Made by a program: the position numbers and the translations under genes. Below the pieces are notes generated by a model. The model searched no databases and was not told where the DNA came from. It worked only from the letters and a program-made list of their open reading frames with translations. Below, piece after piece: positions 8,868 through 18,274 of a stretch of DNA of 64,000 bases; positions within the stretch are counted from its first letter, which is position 1, and the number at the start of each line of letters is the position of its first letter. The DNA comes from Brachybacterium sp. Z12 (GTDB lineage: Bacteria; Actinomycetota; Actinomycetes; Actinomycetales; Dermabacteraceae). The stretch spans positions 1 to 64,000 of the forward strand of contig NZ_CP060496.1 of assembly GCF_014400405.1 (NCBI RefSeq), written 5' to 3'.

Positions 8868-11226
8868 ATGCCGTCCTTCCCGCCGTCCGTGCGCCCGGTG
8901 CTCGCGGCACTGCTGACGGCACTGGTCATGGCCTCATCAGTGCTGGTGAGCGGCTCGGCGACCCTTATGGCGCCTGCTCATGCCACGCCCGGGAACAGTG
9001 CGGCAGCGGCCCCCGTAGCCCCTGCGGATCCCGCGCGCGACGCCCCTGTGAGCATGGATCTCGTCTCCCTCACGCCCACCTCCCTGGCCCCCGGTGGGAC
9101 CGTCGAGGCGCAGCTCGAAGTGACCAACACCTCCTCCGAGCCGCTGTCGGCCCTCGCCCTCGAGCTGCGCACCCGCACTGCCCGGGTCACGGACCGCACC
9201 ATCCTGGCCGACTGGCAGTCCGACGCCTCCCCGGACCTCTCCGGCGCCGCGCTCGCGAGCTCCGCGGAGCATGGGCGGCTCGCTCCCGGGGAATCGACCG
9301 TGCTCACCGTGGAGATCGACGCGGAGGAGCTGAACTACTCGAGGAGTCCTATTTCTGGGGGACCCGCCGGCTCTCGTTGACCGTCGTCGCCGACGAGGAG
9401 CCGCTGACCTCCCTGCGCACCTTCGTGGTGTGGCGACCGGCCGACGCCGACGACTCGATCACCCAGTCGGTGCTGCTACCGCTCGCCTCCGAGGACGCAT
9501 CCGCTGTCGTCACGGATCCCGAGAGCTTCGCGAGCTCCGTCGAGTCGGGCCGGCTGGCCTCGGTGCGCCGGCTCGCCCCGCGCGGCGACGTCGACTGGTG
9601 GCTGGATCCGGCACTGTTGGACCCGCCGATGGTGCCGATCGACACCGGGACCGAGGGGTCGGACACCGACGCCACCGATGAGGAGGAGGATTCCCTGGGG
9701 CCGGTGCGCGAGTACGAGGCCGCACCGCTCTCCGCCGAGCTCGCCGACACCCTCGCCCAGGCCGCAGAGGGACGCACCGTGCTCGCCATGCCGTACGCCC
9801 AGGCCGACACGATCAGCCTCCGCCACGCCGGGTCCGAGCGTCTCGAGGGCGTGGTCCGCGACCGGGGCGAGCAGGTCTGGCAGGGCAGGGAGATCGAGCC
9901 CCGCGCAGCGGCGCTGCGGGTGGACGGCGGAAGCGCCGACGCCGCGGCCCTCGAGTCCGCGCTCGAGGCGGGCAGCACTGCCGCGATCGTGCCCTCCAGC
10001 TCCCTGCGTGCGGAACCCGCTTCCGCAGTCACCCCGAGCTCGGTCGGGCTCTACGAGTCCGGAGCGGTGGAGGGGCGCAGCTGCCGCTGCTGGCCCCGGA
10101 CCCTGAGCTCTCCGCCGAGTTCTCCCTGCTCACCTCCGGCTCCGATACCGAACAGACCCAGCAGCGGCTGCTCGCGGAGACCGCGACCATCGCCTCCGAG
10201 TACGCGACGGCCCCCGCCATCTGCTGATCTCCCCCTCACCGGACGCGATGCTGGATCCGGTGGCGGCCGAGGCCGCACTGGACGCCATGGCTGAAGCGCC
10301 CTGGATCGAGCAGAGCCGCACCGATGCGCTGCTGGACGCCGCCGACAGCGAGGAGTGGACCACGGACCCCCGCAGCGAGAGCGAGGAGCTGTACACCATC
10401 GGACGCGTCACCGCCTCGGATGTGCACGCCAGCGCCCCGGCGGAGAACGGCCGCTGGGAGCATCAGGACGAGGCCGACGCACCGCCGCTGCTCGCCCCCG
10501 AGGCTCTCACCGAGCTCGACACGGCCTGGGAGGACGTCGACACCCTCGCCGCAGCGATGGAGGACGAGTCACCGCTGGACGCACCACGGCTCGAGATCCT
10601 GGCGGGCACCTCGATGCGCTGGCGGGACGACCCGGAGATCCCGGCAGCGCGGGCGAAGGGCCTCCGCACTCGCCGCCGAGCTGCAGGACCGGATCGATGT
10701 GGTCCCCGCCTCGGGGTACAACGTCATCTCCGACGCGGTGGCCGTCCCGATCACCATTACCAACGGCCTCGACACCCCGATCACGGTGCGCGTCCAGGTC
10801 ACCTCCGACCGGCCGCTGGTGCAGATCGGCGAACCGATGGTGGTGGAGGTCCCCGCCCGCGGACAGACTGACGCGGCGGTGGATGTCGAGGCGATCGCCA
10901 ACGGCTCCGTCACCCTCACCACCGTCCTCACCACCGAGGACGGACGCCCGCTCACCGCGCCGGTCGGCGTCCCGCTGACGGTCAACCCGTCCTGGGAGAA
11001 CTGGACCACCCTGCTGCTGGTCATCGCGATGGGGCTGCTGGTGGTGGTGGGTGTCGCCCGTGCCCGACGCACCGGGTCCTCGACCCGGGCGCCTGCGGTC
11101 CGCGGGCCCGAGGACCCCCTGGAGCTCTCCCGCACAGGACGCTCCACCCTCGACCCCAACGCCACGCGGGACGCCTGGGAGCAGCATCCCCGGTCCGCAC
11201 CAGAGAAGACCGAGGAGGACCGCTGA
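8868..11226 (+). CDS. DUF6049 family secreted/membrane protein (four frameshifts)
   Basis: A long exported protein of unknown function that precedes murJ in actinobacteria. A signal peptide (ALLTALVMASSVLVSGSATL, cleaved near AHA) is followed by a beta-rich domain with TPTSLAPGGTVEAQLEVTN, and the C-terminus has one membrane helix (LLLVIAMGLLVVVGVA) and a short cytoplasmic tail. Indels near 9334, 10073 and 10213 (missing bases) and 10664 (an extra G) break the frame; repaired length is 786 residues. The last base of its stop codon is the first base of the murJ start codon, so the two are translationally coupled. The context suggests a role in the cell envelope. Confidence 0.82.
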
Positions 11227-12965
11227 TGAGCACCGCCCGCCGGGTCCGCCACATACCCCGCCACCGCCGCCAGGGCGTCCCCACGAGCCGCTCGACACTG
11301 CTGCGTGCCAGCGTGCTGATGGCCTCGGGCTCGATGATCTCGCGGCTGCTCGGCTTCGTGCGGAACTTCCTGTTCGGCGCGATCCTCGGCGGTTCGATGT
11401 CCGCCGCGGCCAACGCCTTCAGCGCCGCGAACACCCTGCCCAACACCATCTGGCTGCTGGTGGGCGGCGGCACCTTGAACGCGATCCTGGTCCCCGCGAT
11501 CGTGCGTGCGGTCAAACGGCCCGATCGCGGCAGCGACTACATCTCGCGCCTGATGACCCTGGTCGCCGCGGTGTCTCTCGGTGTCACCGCCATCTGCCTG
11601 GTCGCGGTGCCGCTACTGCTGACCCTCACCAGCGGTGTGCTGCCGCCGGCGACCTACGCGCTCGCGATCCAGATCGGCTACTGGATGATGCCGCAGATCT
11701 TCTTCTCGGCGCTCTACGTCATGTGCGGTCAGCTGCTGAACGCCCATGAGTCCTTCGGCCCGTACCAGTGGGCACCGGTGGTCAACAATCTCGTCGGCAT
11801 CGTCGGGGCCGGCCTGTTCCTGGGCCTGTGGGGCACCGTCGGCGATCCGGGCCAGTGGACGATGCCGATGGTCGTGGCGATGGCCGTGATCAACGTGGGC
11901 GGCTCCGCCGCCCAGGTGCTGTTCCTGTTCTGGTACGTCAAGAAGCTCGATCTGCGCCTGCGCCCGAAGTGGGGGCTGCGCGGCCTCGGGCTGGGCAAGC
12001 TCAGCCGGATCGGGCTGTGGTCGCTGGCGATGCTGGGGCTGGGGCAGCTCGGCATCTGGGCCTCGCGCTGGGCGACCGGCGGGGCGGTGCGGCAGACGGA
12101 GCTGCTCCAGGGCCAGCCCGAGCTCGCCGCGAAGTACCCGGCCCTGCTCACCATGGAATGGGCCTACCTGGCATTCATGATCCCGCAGGGCATCATCGCG
12201 GTCACGCTGGTCACGGCCGCGTTCCCCTCCATCTCCCGCAGTGCGGCCGACGAAGACCACGCCGGTGCGCTGTCCCGCTACGCGGAGACCAACCGGATGC
12301 TGGCGGTCCCGATGATGCTGTGCACCGCGGTGTTCATCGCCCTGTCGGGTCCGATCATGTGGGTGATCGGCGGCGGCACCGGTGAGATCGGCGCGCGCGC
12401 GAACGGCACGGTGCTGGTCGCCTACATGCTGGGGCTGGTGCCCTTCGCCTCGCTCTATCTCATCAAGCGCCTGTTCTACGCGTACGAGGACGCCCGCACC
12501 CCGTTCTTCGCCCAGATCCCCATCACGGCGATCACCGTGCTGTCGGTCCCGATCATCCTGACCACGGTCGATCCGATGTACGCGGCGATGGCCGCGGCCG
12601 GTTCCACGAGCGTCGGCAACCTGGTCGCGTGGCTGATGGGCATGTGGCTGCTGCGCCGCCATGCGGCGCGGCACGGGACGACCCCTCCGAGCGCCGTCAC
12701 CGGCGCGCTGATGTTCGGGAAGCTGGGCGTGGCCGCCGTGGTGAGCTGGGCCGTCGGCACCGGACTGGTGGCCCTCGCGGGCGACCTGTTCTGGACGCAT
12801 CGCCTGCTGGCCGTACTGCTCGGCGCTCTCGTCGCGGGGGTGATGGTGGTGGTGTTCAGCGTGGTCGCCTACCTGCTGCACGTGCCCGAGATGCGGCAGC
12901 TCGTCAGGGTGACGCAGCGCCAGCTGAAGCGCCTGACGGCTCGCAGGACGGCGGTCAGCTCGTAA
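11226..12965 (+). CDS. murJ: Lipid II flippase MurJ
   Basis: MurJ moves lipid II across the membrane for peptidoglycan synthesis. The 579-residue protein is intact and has about 14 membrane helices. Family landmarks include GSMISRLLGFVRNFLFGAIL in the first helix, ANTLPNTIWLLVGGGTLNAI and later LYLIKRLFYAYEDARTPFFA. In mycobacteria the MviN/MurJ protein carries a fused pseudokinase and extracellular domain; here the protein ends shortly after the helices, and those parts are encoded by the next gene. The start overlaps the stop of the DUF6049 gene. Confidence 0.96.
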   Translation: MSTARRVRHIPRHRRQGVPTSRSTLLRASVLMASGSMISRLLGFVRNFLFGAILGGSMSAAANAFSAANTLPNTIWLLVGGGTLNAILVPAIVRAVKRPDRGSDYISRLMTLVAAVSLGVTAICLVAVPLLLTLTSGVLPPATYALAIQIGYWMMPQIFFSALYVMCGQLLNAHESFGPYQWAPVVNNLVGIVGAGLFLGLWGTVGDPGQWTMPMVVAMAVINVGGSAAQVLFLFWYVKKLDLRLRPKWGLRGLGLGKLSRIGLWSLAMLGLGQLGIWASRWATGGAVRQTELLQGQPELAAKYPALLTMEWAYLAFMIPQGIIAVTLVTAAFPSISRSAADEDHAGALSRYAETNRMLAVPMMLCTAVFIALSGPIMWVIGGGTGEIGARANGTVLVAYMLGLVPFASLYLIKRLFYAYEDARTPFFAQIPITAITVLSVPIILTTVDPMYAAMAAAGSTSVGNLVAWLMGMWLLRRHAARHGTTPPSAVTGALMFGKLGVAAVVSWAVGTGLVALAGDLFWTHRLLAVLLGALVAGVMVVVFSVVAYLLHVPEMRQLVRVTQRQLKRLTARRTAVSS

Positions 12966-13020
12966 CATGGTCGATGCACGTGACGGGCGCACCCCCGCTG
13001 GACGAGGAGAAGGACGGTCC

Positions 13021-15618
13021 GTGGACACGAACTCAGAGCCGGACGCACTGCGGTCCCGCTGGACGCTGGAGGGAAAGATCCCTCTGTCCGGCGTCGCCGA
13101 GGGCGCTTCGTGGCGCCGCGCCCGGTCGGTGGCCACCGGCCAGGACGTAGTCCTGTTCATCGTGCGGGGCGAGGCCGCCCTGGAGGCCGCCGACGCCGTG
13201 CGTCGTGCCTATCTGGTCGAGGATCCGCACCTGCTGCCGGTCCAGGAGATCGTCGTGCTGGACGACCCGCGGGAGGCCACCGCCGAGCAGGCCGCGCCCG
13301 CGGATCCCGACGGCCCGACCACTGTGGTGGAGTATCCGCGTCCCCCCCGCCCCGCCGCTCGCGGCGCTGCTGGCCCAGGGACCGCTCCATCCGGAGACGG
13401 CGCGCGCGATCATCGGAGAGGCCGCGACCGGTCTCGAGGCCGCCCGGCGACGCGGTGTGCGCCATCAGCTGATCGATTCCAACCGGCTCTTCGTCGACAC
13501 CCGCACGGGAGCGGTCGCGATCCTCGGGATCGGCGTGGAGGCCGCCGCCCACCCCGGTCTGGACCGCTCGCGGGAGGTGGCCTCCTTCCAGGACACCGCA
13601 GCGCTCGTCGCGCTGCTGTACCGCGCCCTGACCGGCCGCAGCCCGCAGCATGATGCCAGCGGCGACGTCCCACGGCCCTCCACGGTGGTGGACACCGAGA
13701 TCCCCGCGGATCTGGATCTGCTGTGCGACCTCGTGCTGAACGAGTCGGCCGATGACATCCCCGAGACCACGCGGGGCCTGATCGAAGCGCTCGAACCGTG
13801 GCAGTCGATCCCCGTGACCCTTGAGGCGTATCCGCGCGCCGCTCCGGCGGCTCCGGCGGTCGACGAGCCCGTCTCGCAGGAGGGCATGGTGGAGGAGGGT
13901 TCCGCCCCCGCCGATGCCCTGCGGGACGATCCGTCGCCGTCGCCATCCGCCGAGCCCGATATGGCCGACGAGGACGAGCTCGATAGCACAGCCCTGATGG
14001 ACTCCGTGCCCGATGAGCTCCCGGACGAGGACACCGTCGTCCGGGCTCCTGAGCCGAGCGTTCCCTCTGTTCCGGAGCTCCCTGCCGCCGCCGGAGCCGC
14101 CAGCGCGGTCGGCATGGCTGGAGCGGGAGCGGCGGCCGTCGCCGCTGAGTCTGCCGAGTCCACCGAGTCTGCCGAGCCTGCCGAACAGCGCGATCAGGAC
14201 GATGCCGACGGCGAGGAAGCAACCGTCGCGGAGCAGAGAGCTGACGAGGCCGAGCAGCAGCGTGCCGCACAGGCCGCGGAGGAGAAGGCGCAACGCGCCT
14301 CAGAAGAGGCGAAGTCGCTGGTCACAGATCTGCGCCTCGATCAGAAGCGGTCCAGCACCGCCTTCCCCGGCCAGCTGGATCTCGCCCTCCCGTCCCCTGA
14401 AGAGCCCCCTGCGGCACCGGACTCCCCGTCGGCCGCTGGTGCCGGGACCCTCGCGGCAGGCGGCCTCGCAGCCGGTGCCGCCGGAACCACCGGTGATTCC
14501 CCGCAGCCGCAGGACAGCGAGCTTCCCGCCCGTTCATCCGGCACCCAGTGGCCGCTCGCCGGCGACGCCGAGCAGGGTGAGCGCACAGCTCTCGCGCCTT
14601 TGCAGTCACCGGACGGCTCGGACGGACGTGCACAGCAGCCTTCTGACGCTCCTTCGGAGTCCTCGACCGCCTCCACCCCGGATCATTCCGTGCCCACCCC
14701 GACGCATCCCGTGGTGCACAGTGCGGGCAGTCAGTCGCCGAGCCCGGTCCCTGTCGCCGGCCGGGCCGCGCCGGTCGCAGCGGCGCGCGGGGACGAACCG
14801 ATCGTGATCCACGGACGGGACCGCTCGCTGCTCGAGGAGACACCGGAGGAGAGCACCGTGCCCTCCTCGCGCGGCTCCCTGCTGCGGGACGTGGTCGGTG
14901 TCGCTGTCGACGCCGACGCACCGGGGACCTTCGCCATGGGCCCTCAGGACCACGAGAAGCGATCGCTGCAGTCGCAGTGGATCATCATCGGCGGCGCCAT
15001 CGTCGTGATGGTCGCCCTGGTCTTCGCGCTGACCTCGATCACCCGAGACATCGGCGGGCTGCTGGACGATCCGCTGGCCACCGCGACCCCGCCGAGCTCC
15101 ACCGCCCCGACCGAGGAGGACACCGGCGAGGCACCCGTGGAACCCACGGAGGAGGCGACCGAAGAGCCCGAGCTGCCAGCCCCGAACTCTCCGGCGTGGA
15201 GCTGTTCGCTCCGGGCAGCGACCGGGAACCGGACAACGCGGATCAGCAGGAGCGGATGACCGACGGCGACCCCTCGACGTACTGGTCCAGCAAGCACTAC
15301 GGCAGCCCCCAATACGGCGGGCTCAAGGACGACGTGGGCGTCCGTCTCGAGTTCGGGGAACCCTCGACGTTCACCGCAGTCACCATCACCACCGCCCGGA
15401 ACAACGGTGGCACGATCGAGCTGCGCGCGCTGGAGGGCGACGGATCGCTCGGCGAGGTCCTGGCCACCGGCGACCTCGCCGGGGACGGCGAGGTCCGCCT
15501 CACGGCGCCCGAGCCCCTCGAGACCGAGCAGGTCGCCCTGTGGATCTCCGAGCTCCCTCCCGACAGCAATGAACAAGGGCGGTTCCGGGCCCGCATCGCG
15601 GAGATCCAGGTCGAATGA
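13021..15618 (+). CDS. Pseudokinase with membrane anchor and extracellular discoidin-like domain (two frameshifts)
   Basis: The N-terminal 250 or so residues look like a protein kinase fold without catalysis: the catalytic loop reads HQLIDSNRLFVD instead of HRDxKxxN, and the DFG position reads ILGIG. A long Glu/Ala/Pro/Ser-rich linker follows, then one membrane helix (WIIIGGAIVVMVALVFALT) and an outside domain with MTDGDPSTYWSSKHYGSP, typical of discoidin-like ligand-binding domains. This is the same set of parts fused to MviN in mycobacteria, where the phosphorylated pseudokinase recruits FhaA to control peptidoglycan synthesis. An extra base near 13343 and a missing one near 15182 break the frame; repaired length is 865. 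The GTG at 13021 follows AAGGA. Confidence 0.8.
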
Positions 15619-16178
15619 GCTCCTCGCCCCGACGCCGCCCCTCCGCGCGCGGGGACGAAGACCGCGAGCCGCGCCTCGGGACAGTCCTCGGGATCCCGCT
15701 CCCGCTGATCGTCGTCACCCTGGTCGTCGCCGGTCTGCTGGGCATCCAGTTGGCCGGAGCGCTCGAGCTGTCCACCTCGAGCCGATCCCATGCTTCAGCA
15801 GCATCCGTCGACTCGATCTCAGGCGGGAAGAATTCCGCCGGCGTACCCGTTATCACTGAGACCACCCTCGGCACCGAGGTGCAGCGCCTGATCGACACCG
15901 GGACCATCCAACCGATGACGAGCTTCGACGCCGCACAATGCCTCAAGGAGCAGGGGATCCCGGAATCGATCCTGATCATGGAGGAGGTCGCATGGGGCGG
16001 CGAGGAGACGGCGAGCTGGCTGCTCGTGCACGGTCCGATGGACCGCGAGACCCTGCGCGCCAACGGCGGCATCGTCTCGGCCACCGTTGTCCTTCCCACC
16101 TGCGGCACCTCGGACGACAACACCTCGCCGCAGGACGTCCGACTCTGGTCCGGGGACGTGATGATCGGCTCCCTATGA
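15615..16178 (+). CDS. Membrane-anchored protein of unknown function
   Basis: A 187-residue protein whose start overlaps the stop of the pseudokinase gene (ATGA), so the two are probably made together. A basic, disordered N-terminus (MSSSPRRRPSARGDEDREP) precedes one membrane helix (PLIVVTLVVAGLLGIQLAGA). The rest should be outside the cell and contains two cysteines (near residues 116 and 162) that could form a disulfide. I do not recognise a family. The location in the murJ cluster and before trxB suggests an envelope role, but nothing in the sequence names it. Confidence 0.75.
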   Translation: MSSSPRRRPSARGDEDREPRLGTVLGIPLPLIVVTLVVAGLLGIQLAGALELSTSSRSHASAASVDSISGGKNSAGVPVITETTLGTEVQRLIDTGTIQPMTSFDAAQCLKEQGIPESILIMEEVAWGGEETASWLLVHGPMDRETLRANGGIVSATVVLPTCGTSDDNTSPQDVRLWSGDVMIGSL

Positions 16179-16278
16179 CCCACAGCGCGACGGGGCCACC
16201 ACAGCGGGCCCTGCGCGATACTCGGTGACGGGCCTCCCGCTGACCGCCCACGACCACACCCACGGAAGGACATCCACC

Positions 16279-17345
16279 ATGTCGCAGCCCATCCAGGCTC
16301 TCAACATCCTCGGCGGCCCCGCGCCCATCGCACAGACCGCCCCGGCTCCCTCGGTCGCGGCCCCCAGGACGACACCGTCCATGAGGTCGTGATCGTCGGC
16401 TCCGGTCCCGCCGGCTACACCGCTGCGATCTACACCGCGCGTGCCGAGATGAAGCCGATCGTCATCGCCGGCGCCCTCGACGCCGGAGGCGCGCTCATGA
16501 CCACCACGGATGTCGAGAACTTCCCGGGCTTCCCCGAAGGCGTCCAGGGGCCGGAGCTGATGACGAACCTGCAGGAGCAGGCCGAGCGCTTCGGCGCCGA
16601 GGTGATCTACGACGATGCCGTGGAGCTCGAGCTGGAGGGGGACGTCAAGACCGTCACCCTGGACGACGGCACCGTCTACCGTGCGAAGACGCTGATCATC
16701 ACCACCGGATCCGCGTACCGCAAGCTCGGCGTCGACGGTGAGGACACGCTCTCCGGCAAGGGCGTGAGCTGGTGCGCGACCTGCGACGGCTTCTTCTTCA
16801 AGGATCAGGAGATCGTGGTGGTCGGCGGCGGCGACAGCGCTGTGGAGGAGGCGACCTTCCTGACCCGCTTCGGCAAGTCGGTCACCCTCGTCCACCGCCG
16901 TGACGAGCTGCGAGCATCGAAGATCATGGCGCGCCGCGCCGAGGCCGATCCTAAGCTGAGCTTCGCCTGGAACAGCGAGGTCGTGAGCATCAACGGCACC
17001 GACAAGGTTGAATCCGTGACCCTTCGTGACACGGTCACCGGTCAGGAGAGCGTGCTGGCGACCTCCGCCGTCTTCGAAGCCATCGGGCATCTCCCGCGCA
17101 CCGATCTGGTGCGCGGCAAGCTCGAGCTGGATGACGAGGGGTACATCGTGTGCGAGGGCCGTACCACCCGCACCTCCGTGCCGGGGGTCTTCGCGGCGGG
17201 CGACGTCGTGGACCACACGTACCGCCAGGCCATCACGGCGGCAGGGACCGGCTGCCAGGCAGCGCTGGATGCTGAGCGCTGGCTCGCGGACACCGCAGCC
17301 AACCTCCACGCCGAGAGGGCAGTGGCGGCCGCCGCCGGGCAGTGA
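16279..17345 (+). CDS. trxB: Thioredoxin reductase (one frameshift)
   Basis: TrxB passes electrons from NADPH through FAD and a redox-active disulfide to thioredoxin. The FAD fold starts at VIVGSGPAGYTAAIYTAR, the active site is CATC within SWCATCDGFFF, and the NADPH fold has VVGGGDSAVEEATFL. The end has VFAAGDVVD and RQAITAAGTGC. The ATG at 279 bases past 16000 follows GGAAGGA. The first 30 or so residues are an unusual Pro/Ala-rich lead (MSQPIQALNILGGPAPIAQ), after which one base is missing in the C run near 16363; repaired length is 355, longer than the usual 310-330. The next gene overlaps its stop. Confidence 0.94.
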
Positions 17346-17734
17346 CTTCACCGTCGCACCCGCCGACCACTCGTGCGCTGGCTGCGCATGCAGTGGTCCT
17401 CCTCAGCGCGCAGTGGGCCGGGCCATCGGGCCCGGCCCCGACCGTGCTGAAGGAGCTCAGCAGGCGATGGGGCACCTCCGTGCACGCAGTGCTCGTGGAG
17501 GACCCTGATGACGAGCTGCTCGAGCTGTGGGATGTGGACATGCTCCCCACCTGGCTCCGCTTCACACCAGGTGAGCCCCTCGATGACGAGGAGACGCTCA
17601 CCGTGACGCACCTGAGTGGTGCGAGCCCGGGCGGGGAGGGGCTCCACCTCGAGGGGCCGTGGACCCTCACCCACCGACGCAGTGGAGCTCTTCCCAAGCA
17701 TGTGGTCGAGACGGAGTTCGGCCCACGCCTCTGA
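17342..17734 (+). CDS. Thioredoxin-fold protein lacking both active-site cysteines
   Basis: The gene starts with a GTG that overlaps the trxB stop, where trxA sits in many actinobacteria. The 130-residue product keeps the thioredoxin pattern: a hydrophobic strand (AVVLLSAQWAGPSGPAP) in place of WCGPC, then VHAVLVEDPDDELLELWDVD and MLPTWLRF, which match the strand and cis-proline region. Both cysteines are replaced (WAGPS), so disulfide exchange is impossible by the usual route. It could act as a partner or scaffold of TrxB, or be a decayed trxA. The coding frame is intact, with normal codon use, which argues against simple decay. Confidence 0.7.
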   Translation: MTSPSHPPTTRALAAHAVVLLSAQWAGPSGPAPTVLKELSRRWGTSVHAVLVEDPDDELLELWDVDMLPTWLRFTPGEPLDDEETLTVTHLSGASPGGEGLHLEGPWTLTHRRSGALPKHVVETEFGPRL

Positions 17735-17806
17735 TCTGGAGAGCTGGCTGACTTCGACCGTGTCAAATCTGGGCGGGACGACCAGCTCTGACGTGCCGGA
17801 ACGGCG

Positions 17807-18050
17807 CTATCCACATGTCTGTCCACATGGTTCTCCACAGCCGGGGATGAGTGTATCCACAGGGTTGTCCACAACGGATTGTGGATAACCAGCAGGAATT
17901 CTCTTGCGTATGCTTTGGCGACAATATGCCTCTGACCTGCACTGATGCTCGCCAGTAAGGTTCTGCTGTCCAATCCGGTTCCACGTGATATCCACCGCTT
18001 CGCGCGGTTGACCACATAGTTGGACACGTGTCCATCAGGACTTGTCCACA
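17807..18050. promoter_or_regulatory. DnaA-box cluster upstream of the parS region
   Basis: In about 240 bases there are perfect DnaA boxes TTGTCCACA (17865-17873), TTATCCACA on the minus strand (17880-17888) and TTGTCCACA (18042-18050). One-mismatch boxes lie at 17807, 17819, 17831, 17853 and 18008. The stretch is less GC-rich than its surroundings. It lies 8.7 kb from dnaA and far from the dnaA-dnaN region, so it may be a DnaA-titrating site or part of a split origin. The boxes are seen directly; the function is inferred. Confidence 0.7.
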
Positions 18051-18274
18051 ATGATACTCACACTGTGCATGAGGGCCATTGCGCGGCATGAAGGACAGAG
18101 TCGGCGGCAGAGAAGCCCAGCCGGAGTCCCGCACCACCGCAGTTCCACGTGACGATGCAACTCACTCTGCTACGTGCTGGCCGCGCTGCATTCCATCCCC
18201 TGTACACCAGCTGTTCATGGAGGCCGTTCTTTGGGCCCGTAGCTTGCCCAGCAACCCCTCCTCCTGAGAGAGGT

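Noticed and set aside
17880-18060. This DnaA-box cluster as the one true origin
   Set aside because: The dnaA-dnaN gap also has tight boxes and is the usual place. The sequence alone cannot choose, so I list the cluster as a regulatory site and keep the origin call at 28474-29058.
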